Below are positions 46,236 to 57,948 of a stretch of DNA of 64,000 nucleotides, piece by piece. The notes under the pieces were generated by a model that was not told the DNA's origin, searched no databases, and worked only from the letters and a program-made list of their open reading frames with translations. Within the stretch, counting starts at the first letter, position 1. Every line of letters begins with the position of its first letter. Location of the stretch: the NCBI GenBank assembly GCA_015178975.1, contig WHVD01000046.1, positions 62,001-126,000 of the forward strand, written 5' to 3'. Position numbers and translations under genes: made by a program. This DNA is from Hysterangium stoloniferum. Lineage: Eukaryota; Basidiomycota; Agaricomycetes; Hysterangiales; Hysterangiaceae.

Positions 46236-47348
46236 TTAAGTTCTCTTTTGATTCGGATCGCTAGAGATGAAGTGTATGGGCCTTGGTAGTAAGAACCCTT
46301 TGAGCGAGTCCTCCCCCAGATACTTCACCCCGTATCGTGGATAGGTGGTGTCACTATCTTCCGAGTCTGAAGAAGAGTTGGTGGGGCCGACCCGAAACCT
46401 TTTCTGTGCAGGTCCCTGAGGAGGATTGGTCCCTGAGGGTGGTTCCTTTTCATCTCCTCGAGTCAGCTTGATACTTCGGAGTTTAATCCGTCTGACCAGT
46501 TCCCAATCGTAAAAGGTAGTACCATCCTTCCCTTTCCAGCTTTTAGCTCCAGCAGCGCGTATGCAGGGGGTTCCATTATCACTCTCCTCAGTCTCTATGA
46601 AATCTGCCCATTTCTTCCCTGGGGGAGGGGGAATTGGTGTGATAGGGGCGTAGCCCTCCCAAATCCTGCTCTCTCTCCTTTGGGCTTTTGAGGGTACTCC
46701 TTCCATTCCTCCCCTGGCTATCCGATCTTGCACGAACTTCTCTCTCCTCTTTCTTTTAAGCTCCCTGAGCTCCTGTTGGTTTCGGGCGTGACGCTCCTCC
46801 TTTTCATGACATTTCTGGGCTACTTCCTCAGGTGGAGGGAATGGGGAGGTTCGAACGGGGGGTCCGTCCCAAGGGATGTCCTTTAGGTCCCAACATCTGG
46901 AGGGAGGGGCCTGGTTACAAGGAGTGGGTGTCTCGACCATTGCAGTGTGAGGTGGCCCTTGAGAATCGTGGATGACCCTCGGGGTAGTCTCTGTTGATCC
47001 CCAGGCTCGAACCGAGGGTCCGTCCCAAGGGATGTCCTTTAGGTTCCAATATCTGGAGGGAGGGGGCTGATTACAAGGAGTGGGCATCTCGACCATTTCA
47101 GTGCGAGGTGACCCTTGAGAATCGTGAATGACTCTTGAGGTAGTCTCTGCTGGTCCCCAGTGTATTGAGGAATAGCTGGAGGAATTAGAGGTGGAGGCCT
47201 CGTGGTAAGAGAAAGGGCACTCGACTGCTTCAGTGTGAGGCAGTCCCAAGGAAGTGGTGGCAGGATTCCAAAGATGCTCGGTGGTGGGTGTTTGTGGGAT
47301 CCTTTTGAACTTCAGGAATTTGGACTTCGAGAGAGGTGGTTGGGACAT
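46236..47348 (-). CDS. Accessory ORF downstream of the Gypsy integrase
   Basis: An uninterrupted frame of 370 residues starting MSQPPLSKSKFLKFKR, on the same strand and 3' of pol. It contains two imperfect repeats of about 50 residues, each with ETT.RVIHDSQG..., PTPCNQ.PPSR and LKDIPWDGP. A charged helix (EEVAQKCHEKEERHARNQQE) and an acidic Ser/Asp patch (NSSSDSEDSD) follow. I recognise no domain. Its intactness stands out because the pol frames are broken. It may be an extra gene of this retrotransposon family. Confidence 0.55.
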   Translation of the reverse strand: MSQPPLSKSKFLKFKRIPQTPTTEHLWNPATTSLGLPHTEAVECPFSYHEASTSNSSSYSSIHWGPAETTSRVIHDSQGSPRTEMVEMPTPCNQPPPSRYWNLKDIPWDGPSVRAWGSTETTPRVIHDSQGPPHTAMVETPTPCNQAPPSRCWDLKDIPWDGPPVRTSPFPPPEEVAQKCHEKEERHARNQQELRELKRKRREKFVQDRIARGGMEGVPSKAQRRESRIWEGYAPITPIPPPPGKKWADFIETEESDNGTPCIRAAGAKSWKGKDGTTFYDWELVRRIKLRSIKLTRGDEKEPPSGTNPPQGPAQKRFRVGPTNSSSDSEDSDTTYPRYGVKYLGEDSLKGFLLPRPIHFISSDPNQKRT

Positions 47349-47568
47349 GTTATGATTGTGGGTCGTACGGGTGTTGTGTGGGTGGTGATTGAAGGTAAAG
47401 AGAGGTCAGAGATTTTAAGCGACTTTACATCTTTCGTATCCTTAGGGATTAGGACTCCGCTCAGTTACTGGCACGAGGTGAGGAGGCGATAGACTAGAGG
47501 TTGGTGGTCATGGAGTGAAGGCGAGGTGACCAAAGTTGAATTTTGGAAAAAGGAAATAAAAGTTAAAA

Positions 47569-49524
47569 TTAGAGTTGATTGTCGAGTAGAGTAAAGAAAA
47601 TAGACTGCATTCTTGGAAGGGAAATGGTTCTGGGTTCTTGGTGAGACTGCATATACCCATCATCAAATCCGATGCAGTGTCTTGTCTTGTATGCTCTGAG
47701 TAGAGCTGGGGCATTTCGGAGGTCAGTGCTGTTTAGCCAGGAGTCCTCCTCAGGTCCATAGCCTTTCCACCTGATTCGAAAAAACAGATGATTTCGAAGT
47801 TTCCTGTGGCCAGTAATGGCTTCAACTTTGTATTCTTCCTCATTTGAACCTAACTCTCTGGGGTTCTTGAGTAGTTCCCTAGGGCCAAACACTTCCAGGG
47901 ACGAGTGATATTTCTTAAGGTGGGCTCAATTGATGACGGGGTGCATTTGGTACTCTGGGGGTATTTTGAGTCTAAAGACTTGGGGATTAATTTTTTCCAG
48001 GACCTGAAATGGTCCGATGTGTCTTTGGATTAGTTTCCTTCCACTACCCTTAATTTCTACCAATTCTAAGGAATGGGGGTTGACTAATACTAGATCCCCC
48101 TCCGAGATTTCCTCGACCGGCTTTTGATGCTTGTTGTAGGATCGAGCTTGGGTTTCTTGTGCTTGGGCGATTGAGTCCCTCACCATTTGTCTGTGACTTT
48201 CCAATTCCACAATCCATGAGTCTGCCATAGGACTTTCAGATAGTTCCCTGGGGACTATAGGATCGTCTCCTCCTAGTACCCTGGACATCCCCCTCAGTAG
48301 GTACCCCATTAAGAGGAAGGCAGGAGCGTAGTTAGTCAGACTATGAATGGTGGAGTTGTAAGTGTTGGCTACTATCCCAATCCATTTCGACCATTCTTCC
48401 TTGGCTGATGAGCAGTAAGCCCTCAGCATTTGTTCGAGGGTGGCATTCATATTTTCTGTCTGCCCGTCCGTCTGAGGGTGGTGAGAAGAAGAGACGGCTA
48501 GAGTGGTTCCATATATCTTGCAAACTTCCCTCCAGAATCTACAGGTCCACCTTTTGTCTCTATCGCAGATAATTCTGGAGGGTAGTCCGAAAGGAGACGC
48601 TACTTGGTTTACGAAGATCTGTGTGAATCCTTCGGCGGACAAGTTAGAAAAAGTGCATTCACAGATAATGAAGTGTGTCAGCTTGTCGACTACCACGAAA
48701 ATGGCCGAATAAGAGTCACTGCCAGAAGTTGGCAGTCTGGTTATGAGATCCATGGAGACTACCTCGAATGGCTTAGAAGGTACATCAGCTGGTCTGAGGG
48801 CTCCCTGCAGTGTGGAGTGATTGATTTTCGTCTTCTGACAGGTGTCACAACTGCGAGCATACGCCGTGCAATCCTGTAACATTCTAGGCCAGAAGAAACA
48901 GTCTTTCATGAGCAGGAATAGCCTACACCCTCCTGTGTGAGCTCCTTCGAAGGGATTATCATGGATCAGCTTTAGAATTGTGGTTGTCATATTGTTAGGA
49001 ACACAGATCTGACTTTTCCAGTCCAAATCGTGAAAATACAACAATCCCTTTTCTCCAATGAAGAAATGTGAAGGGGTAGCTACAGCATTTGGGGATTTCA
49101 GTTCCTCGATGTAGTAGCTTCTGAAGGTGGGGTCCTTCTGATACCCTTCTGAGAACTCTTCCAGGAATCTTTTGTTGATGCTTACGAGTAGCTGAGGGTT
49201 TAACGAACAGAATAGCGATTCATCCACTTCATCATCTCTGGGGAGGTTATACAAATCCCATTCGGTTTGTGGGGTGTCCCCTGGGGTTCTGATGGGTTCT
49301 ACAAGTTCTCGTTGTGTGACAAAGACAGCTCTCCTCGTGGGATTATCCTCTTGTGGTTTCTCCTCAGTTCCCTTGCTGAGCGAGCTTGACACGATTGTCG
49401 GGATATCATCTCCAGCTGGACTCACTGAGTGGGGTACTTGTGGTAGTCTAGATAGGGGATCAATGTTACTGTGTACTCGTCCAGCACGATGTAGTATTTC
49501 GAGGCCTGGGTACGCTGCATACAC
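47569..49524 (-). pseudogene. Gypsy integrase and chromodomain
   Basis: The N-terminal zinc-binding part has HTGGCRLFLLMKDCFFWPRM and CDTCQKTK. The catalytic core shows VVSMDLITRLP, ICDRDKRWTCRFW and HHPQTDGQTENMN (D, D, E). HIGPFQVLEKINP then MHPVIN precede a TGA at 47926; the frame continues AHLKKYHSS into the chromodomain FFRIRWKGYGPEEDSWLN at about 47750. Chromodomains steer integration toward heterochromatin. The stop separates the chromodomain from the integrase. RNase H lies upstream across another TGA at about 49540. Confidence 0.88.
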
Positions 49525-49542
49525 TGCCCCCCATGCAGCCAG

Positions 49543-50198
49543 TCATCGATTGGTGTTCTCGTATGACCTGGCCCATTGTAAAGTGGCATGGTCCATGATT
49601 AGGAGTATGTGTTCCCCTTCCATGAATGGTTGAAAATGAACCAGGCCTTCCTTAGCAGCTAATGCTTCCCGCTCTGTGGCTGAATAGTTGCGTTCTGGTT
49701 TCTTAAGGGTACGACTCCAGTAAGTGATAACCCACTCTACTGTAATGCAAGTATCTTCAAATGTTTTTGCCCAGGAGTCCATCCAAGTGATCTTGGGAAC
49801 CTTGGTCTTAAAATGGGTGATGAACATTGGCACTGGTTTTGACTGCTCGAATGCTGATTGCGCTTGGGTATAGATCTTTGTGTTCTTTAGATCCCGTAGA
49901 GTCATTTTTTGCACTTGCTGCAGACAGCAGCCTAGGGCGAAGTCAGAGGCTAGAGATGGTAGGGCATTCCGATCGCGGGATGTGCTAGAACTGGAGAAGA
50001 GCTCAGGGCTGCCTTGACGTCATTAAAAGCTTGTTCCTGGTCTACTTCCCAAGACCATCACGTGCCCTTTTTGAGTAGTGAGAAGAGCGGGGATACAGTC
50101 CATGTGTAGAAGGGTATGTAGGCCGAGAAGTACAATACCATACCCAGAAAATGTTGAAGCTCAGACACCTTAGTTGGGGTTGCTAGTTCCAATATGGC
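49543..50198 (-). pseudogene. Gypsy RNase H region
   Basis: Readable from WVITYWSRTLKKPERNYSATE through REALAAKEGLVHF to ILLIMDHATLQWA, typical of Ty3/Gypsy RNase H. A stop follows NTNR, and stops occur in the connection domain (about 49920-50190). Confidence 0.75.
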
Positions 50199-51097
50199 TC
50201 ATACCTTCTCTTGGTGGGTCGAAAAACCTAATCGTGACACCTTGTGTCCAAGAAGGAGAATAGAGTTGTAGCCTACATAGCATTTTTTGGGAGAAAGAGT
50301 GATGCCAGCTGAAATTATTGCTTGTAATACTCGATCCAGGTGTTTGATATGATCCTCCCAGGTCTTAGAAAATATTACTATATCGTCTAGGTAGACTAGA
50401 CAGAATATCCACAGATAGGGTGCCAGCATGTTTTGCATGACTCGCTGGAAAATGGAAGGTCCGTTCCTCAATCCAAAAGGCATCCTTCTAAATTGCCATA
50501 GTCCTCGATGTGATCGAAAGGCCATTTGTGTCGGTCTTCCTCCAGCATTTCTAGTTGGGTAAAACCAGCTAGGGCATCAAACAAGGATAAAATGTTGGAT
50601 CCCAAGAGCACTTGCATAATTTCTGATTGTCGGGGCAAGGGGAACTCATCTGGAATAGTAAGGCCATTCAGCTTTCAATAATCAATGACCACATGAGGCT
50701 TATTATTACAATAGACTACGAAGGCAGGTGCTCCCCAAGGGCTTTTTGAAGGCTCGATGACTCCTTGTTGGAACCAGGTGTCCATTTGCTCATCTATGAC
50801 CTTCCTGTTGGCAGGGGAAATTGGAAACATTGGTACAGACACTGGTTGCACATCGGTTTTCAGCAGGATAGTGGCCTTGCTGTCTACCTGGCCCAGTCTT
50901 CCATCAACTCCAAACGCTTGCACGTTCTTAGTCAATATTGAGCTAAAGCGAGGCATAACGTCAGGAGGGACGTCAGGCCCTAAGTTGACCAATTTATGTA
51001 GATCCTCTGAGGAGAGCATCTCCAAGGAAGGAACTTCCGAAGTCTTTGGACCTGCGGGATCAAAGTCATCTACCGTCTCATTCCCTGAGGATACCAT
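50199..51097 (-). pseudogene. Gypsy reverse transcriptase
   Basis: FPISPANRKVIDEQMDTWFQ, GVIEPSKSPWGAPAFVV, WQFRRMPFGLRNGPSIFQR and the catalytic CLVYLDDIVIFSK are present. Frame breaks lie between 50525 and 50675. Confidence 0.88.
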
Positions 51098-51199
51098 AGA
51101 TGGTTGGGGACTGGAGGTGTTATCTGCTTCCAGCTTAGAGATGCTTTCTATGAAGTGGGCAATCTTCGAGCTCGTGACTCACATCGATTCCTCTTCCAC

Positions 51200-52136
51200 T
51201 CAGGATTGAGGCTTTTGGGCCCAGGCTTGGGCGTCGTGAATCAGACCTACGATCTCTCCTCTTCTGATAGTCTGAAGAGTTAAGGTCAGATTAGCCAGTG
51301 GCACCACACCCTTTTCTTTATAGATAGCAGTTGTGGGAGCGGTGAGGATAGTCCCATCTTCATTCTGTAAAACTATGCCCTCCACGATCCATTCCCCGTC
51401 CTCTAGGTCCCCGGTAAAGATGGGTATTAACCTAATTGCCTCGGGCTCTATCGTGCAATCTTCTAGGGCTCTTGCAACTCTCAGCACGCATGCCCTTGTT
51501 GGGTTTGGATGTCAGATTAGTCGGTGTGATTAGTTTGTCTTCCAGAGAGATCTTGTTGACTGAAAAGGTCAACAGGACTGGTTCATTGGAGGAGCTGGCA
51601 GGAATGAATCCTGCTCTCCCAGGGAGGATTAGTCTTGATCCCAGGGGTTCATCTCGCAACATTCCTATCTCATAGTTGATATGGAAGTCTTCTCCTAAGA
51701 GGATAGGTACGGTCATCCCTCGTACTACGTAGGTTTCTGTGTTAAATCACAGCAGGGTTCCTTTATCGTCCCTAAGGTAGATGGGAACGTTAATATAACC
51801 CAGTACTCGGGCACTCCCGGTAAGCTGTATTAATCGCAGCTTAAGTCCTTGCTTCAGCTTAGGCTGATCCTTCAGTTCTCGGTAGAATTCCTCTAACATG
51901 AGGGACAAATCGGCTCTGGTATCCAGTCTAATTTTAGTTGGTTCTTCCCAATCAGGATCCCCTACTCCTCCGAGTATATGTAGTGCTGAAACACCAACAC
52001 TAGAATATCCTCCTGGTGGCTCCCTCTTTCAGTACATGATTGAGGCGTCTTCTTTCATTAGCTTACTGGATCGGGGATATTGTATTCTAGGTTGTTTCAC
52101 CTCTTTTCTAAGGGCTAGTTCAGCATTCCGACAGAG
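51200..52136 (-). pseudogene. Gypsy aspartic protease region
   Basis: IRLDTRADLSLMLEEFYREL near 51900 corresponds to the retropepsin active site, normally DTG or DSG. Here it reads DTR, which fits a G-to-A change and would inactivate it. It continues through VPILLGEDFHINYEIGML. Confidence 0.7.
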
Positions 52137-55100
52137 TCATCTGTTTGAGATGGTCACATCAGTTTCCCCCTCAGAGTCCGATTCATCACCGATCAAGAGG
52201 TCGGGAGGAAGTCCAGGGTCAAAAGGGAAGGTTTCCTCCTCCGTATCATTTCTTATGTCCTCTATTAGATGTTGCTCGTTAAGGCAGGCAACCTGATCGA
52301 TAGACATTTCCTCATCTGTGATTTCTTCAATCGATGGTGGTATGTTGTTTGAGGAATTCTTAAGCCCTGACAGACCTTCACGGTGCTGACAGTGCGCTTC
52401 CAAGCGATCTCCCCTTTCAACGAAATCCTCATGAGATACATATAGAAAGGTATACTTCCCCACACTGGGGTTCCTCATCTCCGGGTGGCCTCTCAATTCT
52501 TTCGTGATTTTCAGGGGTAGTGTCACGAATTGAATTTTACTCAATAAAGTCGAATAAACAATCGAAGAATATTCAACAATATTGAATAAAGATGCCTCAT
52601 TCGATGTATTAATTCATCCTGTTGATAAAGCATGAGGCAAAGATAGGACACAGAGGCTCACGAATAAATAAGTCAAAGAAGGACTCAGAAAAGTTCGACG
52701 ATTATGTAATACAGTAATAATATAATATAATACAGGTTTTCTGACTGACTTCCTTCATTCCTATCATTGCCCTTATACATATACTATATATCATTTACCT
52801 ATGATGATAATATGATATCAAAGTGAAATCATCAATGACATCAACCTGAGACAAGTCAAAGATATTCGAGATTGTTGAAGATATTGTTGAAGAATAGTCG
52901 AGTTGGAAGTCGAGTTGGAAGTCGAGTTGGAAAGTCAAAGAAATGTCGAAGAAATGTCGAAGAAATATTAAATTGAATATTATCGAAATTTGAGCTTGTA
53001 CATTCGTGACAGGCAGCGGTATAAGCAGGAATGAAAATTGATTCACTTTCGACATTATATACTTGTGTTCCTGTACTTAGTCCATAAACTGCCTCATATA
53101 GTCTTTGCTCCTCCACTTCCTCTGAAGGATTCTGCCCGGAGCATAGATTTAACGAGACATAGTGAGCCATTTTACCTGAGTGGGGACAGTCAATTTTGAA
53201 GTGTTCTGCTCCCACAAATCCAACACTCCTTGGGGGGTCTAGTGCTACTCCTTTTGTCGCTCCTCTTGAAGAAGAGCTTCCCATGTCGTTTCCCTCACGT
53301 AGGATCAGTCCTTCCTGCTCTGGGAGTCTTCATCATGCCCTTGTCATCTACTTCACTGGTGAGGACCTGATGGGGGTGGATGGAAGTTGGAGTATGCTCC
53401 AGGGCCTCGAATTCTAATTCGTTCTTTTCCACTACCATGACCCGAGGTCTAATGGGGCGAAATCTATCTCTATGTGTTTGATTCCAGGCATTAATTAGAG
53501 CTTCCTGTAAGTTATTGGCATGTGCTTGGAGGCTCATGACGTCATCTGGCTTGCCCCTGTATTAAAGATAACCATTCCGTGGGCAGGGTAAGTATTAACC
53601 GGCGAGTCTTTTTTTCCTTTTCTTGGTAGAATCCGTATAGAAATCTGTTGAGCTTAACTCTTCTTTGAATATACTGCATGGGGGTTTCACGGTCGTGGTG
53701 GGGCTGATGAAACCTCATTTCTTCCCATTCTAAGGACAAAGATTCACACCATCGCGTACCTAGTAACCCTTCGACTATGCTCCAAAGGAAGGACCTGTGT
53801 GATCGACTGAATTCAGTGCGATGCTCATGATCCAAAGTAGTCCACCAGACCTTCACGTTTCCTTTGAGTCATCTGGGAAGAGCAATGCCTAGAATCATCA
53901 TCATAGATTCTGAGATTTCCGACAAGCTCATAATGTCCATTATGTAGTCCAGTGCCTTAAATTGCGAGCCATCATATTCTGGGAGATCTGACCATTTGAT
54001 TTTGAGATCTTTGGTGTTCAAAGTCAACTTCCCAGTTTCGGTCTCAGGAGCGGCACTCCTAGTGTTCTTACTAGTACCTGCTGGGCCTGCTGGGTTTCTT
54101 GGGTTTCACCTTCTCTCGTCCCAGTCTCTTCTGTGGTCCGAATCACTGGATCCATCAGAAGAATCCCCGGGCTGTCCTCCTGGGGAAAGAAGGGGGCCCG
54201 CGAAATTGGCAAAGGTGGGAGAGTATTGTTTGGGTAAGAAGTTCCCCTCCTGGGTATTTGTCCAGTGATTCCTTCAATGAAAGTGGTAGCAAAGGAAGAA
54301 TGGTTTCGGTTTGCAATGGATCTAATAGGGACGTTGGAATGACTAACCGTCGTAAAGGGGGAAGCTACTTCAGACCCAAAAGCAACTCAACAATGGGGAG
54401 TATCTGGCTCTTCGTTCCTTCGTGGTCTGTTTGAAGTTCCTGGTTTGTAGTCGTCCTGGGGTGATATGCCGAGGGTCTTGATTCTGCTGGCCAGAAGGAC
54501 GGGCCCAATAGATTTCTCGTGGAGTCTTCCCAAGATCTCCTCCCTTGTATCCTGGGGAAAACTCTCGAGGATAGATTTACAGTTGAGAGAGTGCAGAAAG
54601 CTAGTGCCAGGGGATCCTTGGAGATCTCGAATGAAGGTTTTGGACATGTGAGCCGGGGAAGCAGGTACCTGGGTATTATCGTCATATGAGTGGAGAACTT
54701 CCATGAACAACTTGTCTCGTTTCTCATGGCAGTGAATGAGCCTATGTCTCAGGCTGTGATAGGCAAATGGGAGGTTCGGAGAAGCTTCGTATAGGGATCT
54801 TTCCAGTGTATGCGTATAAAGATACCGGTAATCCACCTTAGGTACTGTTCCACCCTGATTTAGGATCACATGTAAGATTTGTAAAGTGTCGTCGTGCATG
54901 GCCACTAGGTCAAGAATCCGTTCGAATAACACTAGCCTTATACATCCTCTTCTGGCGACATCAATAGTGACAAGTTCCTCAGACCACTCGGGGAGTTGCT
55001 CGGCTAGCTGATCCATAGTATCGGTTTGGGAAAAGAAAGAATCAGTGATCACGATGCTATTCAACCTGCTTAACCAGACGGACACCTCCTTCGGCATGTT

Positions 55101-55535
55101 GGGGTATCTATCTGAGTAGTCCGTAGCTACTGTGTCAACTTCCTTCTCTTCAATTTGTTCCGAGTAGTATTTGTCCCACTTGTCATTTGCTGATTCAGTG
55201 AAATATACCTGACTCCTGAAGGGATTCTGCAGCATTACTTGAGGTGGTGGAAATTTTAGACCGGTGTCATTTCTGTTTGATCGAGTGGTAAGGAGTCCGA
55301 GAGTTTCTGATGACTTAAAATAGGAGTTATCCTTGCTCATTCCGGCAGAATCACTCACGGGAAGCCCACGTTCATCTTGTGAGGGCTCCAAGACAGTATC
55401 GGTCTCTTGAGTCATTAGAGATGACTTTTGTGTCATAACATTACTGGGTAGCCCCAAGCCGGGATATTCCTTTCTAGTTCGTGGGGCACCTGCGGGCATA
55501 GGAATTTGAGTGGTTCCGCCACTGGTTAAGGTCAT
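52137..55535 (-). pseudogene. Gypsy gag region, interrupted
   Basis: The longest frame is 55535-54387, starting MTLTSGGTTQIPMPAGAPRT. Further pieces are 53856-53542 (RFHQPHHDRETPMQYIQRRV), 53537-53295, 53284-53020 with a weak knuckle remnant (AEHFKIDCPHSG) and 52520-52137 (LPLKITKELRGHP). The solo LTR 52521-53011 interrupts it. Confidence 0.7.
52521..53011. mobile_element. Solo LTR (family 2), 491 bp, inside gag
   Basis: Starts TGTCACGAAT and ends ATTCGTGACA. The flanks GGTAG and GGCAG are a 5-bp target duplication with one mismatch. Removing it rejoins the gag frame FLLIPLP to LKITKELRG. Confidence 0.82.
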
Positions 55536-55597
55536 AATACTACTAGTTGATTATACATGTGGATTGCAGTGAATGAGGGTCCAGCTCGGATCACCAC

Positions 55598-56008
55598 TGT
55601 AAAGGGTCGAGTAGTTTACCACTCAATGTGTGATTGTTATCGACTAGCAATAGTACGAAATACAATCGACTAGTAGTTTTAGGTATTTGAGGTGTAGATT
55701 ATGATTGACCCTTAAGGTGCAATCGGTAGATAATTACAAGGACAGATCAACCTTATGGTGCGATCTGACTGTGTAGCTAGCAGGGCCGATGGCCAAGTAA
55801 ATAAGAGAAATTATATATTGCAAGAGAGAGGGAGAATATCCTAAGAAAGTGAGATACGATGGATATTCTTACCATGGGAAGCAAGAGCTTGAAGTTGAGT
55901 CAAATAGTAGTAACTGACTTTGACTGTTTCAGTGCAAAGTGTAGTTACTACGAATCTATGAAAAGAGATAGAGTGAAGGTTTGTTTTAGACAAAACCCTA
56001 AACCCATC
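55598..56008 (-). mobile_element. 5' LTR of the chromodomain Gypsy element
   Basis: On the minus strand it ends CCCTTTACA immediately before GTGGTGATCCGAGC. It contains a TATA stretch (CAATATATAATTTC).  The outer boundary near 56008 is inferred from where similarity of the neighbouring gag-protease copy stops (after KMDG). Confidence 0.6.
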
Positions 56009-57948
56009 CATCTTTGAAGCCCTAATAAAAGCTGCAGCATTAATCAGAGAAATGGATGGAGGTGCCGTGGGTTCCGGGGAAGCCATTGGTGCTGTAGGGA
56101 TCACAGGAGTCTGTGAGACTGCAGGTGCCAGGAAAGCCATGGGTGCCATGGAGGCCGAGACAGGCACAGTTTCCTCGGCTGCCGCGGGAGTCTGGAATGT
56201 TATACTGTTAACTATCCAGTCAATCAACGGATTGTAGATTGTAGTGGGTAAGCCAGCTATGTCCTAGGACCACTGAGCAACTTGAGTCTAACTGGGTCAC
56301 ATAGAAAGTGACCAATTGAGATGTTCCACATGGGAAACAGATGGGTAAATCACAAGCTTGGGTAACAACCGAATTACTTGTGCCATCGAAGAGGTGGAGA
56401 CCGACAGGATTTATCGAATAAGTTGACAAAGAATCTTTTTGTGTGAATTTTGTATCTAAAAAACAATGAGTCGAGCCTGAATCTATAAGAGCTGAAAAAA
56501 CAAATTTCAGGATCATATTAGACATAAGTTTAACAAAAAATGAATCAGAATGTGAAAGAGCGGATGCGTTGAGATGGGTAAACTCTTGAATGCACGGAGA
56601 GGCGATGCAACCCCCAACCCACATGGAGTCCACGGGGTTGCTTACTCTTTTTTCGAGTCAGAAGCCAGTTTGTCCTTCAATGGGGTTTCCGTGGAGGCCT
56701 TGGCTGTTTGACCCTTTGAAGAGTTTGCTTTTGCCCGCAGACATTCTGGAACTCGATGACCAGGTTTCCTGCACAAGAGACAGAGGTTATTGTCCATGCG
56801 ACATTGTCTTTCCTGTGGGGTCAATTTGCCATCGGGTCCGAGTGTGCCTGAGAGGTCAGGTTTTCCGGCTTGCTTGCCGAACTGTTGACCCTTGTTATTG
56901 TCCTTGTTGTTGTTGTTGTTTGAAGACTTTTTATTGTTCTTCTTGTCGGATTGCGTGGAGTTTTGGTTGCTGGTTGACAAGTTGTTGTTGTTGTTTTTAT
57001 TGGCCGTGGACTTAGTGACTTTGTCTGCGGAGGTCTTGCAGGCAACTTCCGCGCAATGTTCCCAATAACATGCATCTGCATTTTGATCCTTGAGGCATAT
57101 GCGGGACAGGGTTTTTGGCTTGCCATCTTCTCCTTTCGAGACTTTGTCTTTAAGGCAGGATGGCAGACTGGCATAGAATTGGTGGCGGAGAGTGGGATCG
57201 CCCCACTGACAACGAGCTGCAAGATTGTTGAATTGGACAATGTAGTCCATGATGCACTGCATGTCCTTCATACGAAGATTTGTGAGACTATTCTTGGCTT
57301 CTCCTGTCAGATCATACGGGCCAAAGTTGGTTTCAAGCTCCTCAACAAAAGCATCCCAATCTTCGAGCCAAAGCGGCTTTCCTCGGAAATCCCGCTAAAA
57401 GCCAGTTCGAACCATTTCAGTGCGGATCCTGACAAGTATGAAAGTGTGTAGTTGACTTTTCGGGAGTCCGTGGAGAATGCGGCGGATTGATCACAGAAAT
57501 TGAAGTGACATTGCATGAGGAAAGTAGAGAGCTTGTTTGGGTTGGAACCCGTGAAGGGTTCCGGAGCATTGACTTTTGACCATGGAGGTTCTTGTTCCTT
57601 TTTCTTTCGTTCTTCAAGCAGGTGCGTCATAAATTTATCTATAGTGCCTGCTAAAAACTCAGAAGTAGGGTCCCCCAAGTGCAGTCACTGTAAAGGTGGA
57701 GGATTTTCGACACCTTTTCCCTTGTCGGGTGCCATGGATTCATCCTTGTGCTTGGATTCATCCTGGTTTTCCAGAACTTCTTTGATACGGGCTTCTTCCA
57801 TGGGTTCCGGTTGGTCCAAGAGTGTCTGACTGGTATACAAAGTTAACGGGGAATGAAGAGTCGACAGTCCAGGTAATGATTCCTGTGCACGCATTCTTCT
57901 TCTTGGTGGCATAATGAAAATGATCTGCAAGTCTAAGTCAGAAAATAC
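56009..57948 (-). pseudogene. Second Ty3/Gypsy copy: gag and protease
   Basis: Same family as 43270-45840 but opposite strand and better preserved. The start is MPPRRRMRAQESLPGLSTLH at about 57913. Gag continues through LKWFELAFSG, where a frameshift follows near 57385, then CLLCRKPGHRVPEC (CCHC knuckle) and ALIDSGSTHCFLDTKF (protease). An in-frame stop lies after ENPPPLQ. RT and everything downstream are missing, cut at about 56008. Confidence 0.85.

Larger units (their letters stand above)
45841..56008 (-). mobile_element. Ty3/Gypsy element with chromodomain integrase (decaying, one LTR visible)
   Basis: Minus-strand order: LTR (about 56008-55598), gag (from 55535), protease, RT, RNase H, integrase, chromodomain, accessory ORFs. 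The leader after the LTR is GTGGTGATCCGAGC. Each domain is recognisable, but stops and frameshifts separate them. No second LTR is found at the 45.84-kb end, so the 3' end looks truncated against the plus-strand fragment. CpG content is visibly higher than in the neighbouring fragment, which suggests a younger insertion. Confidence 0.85.
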
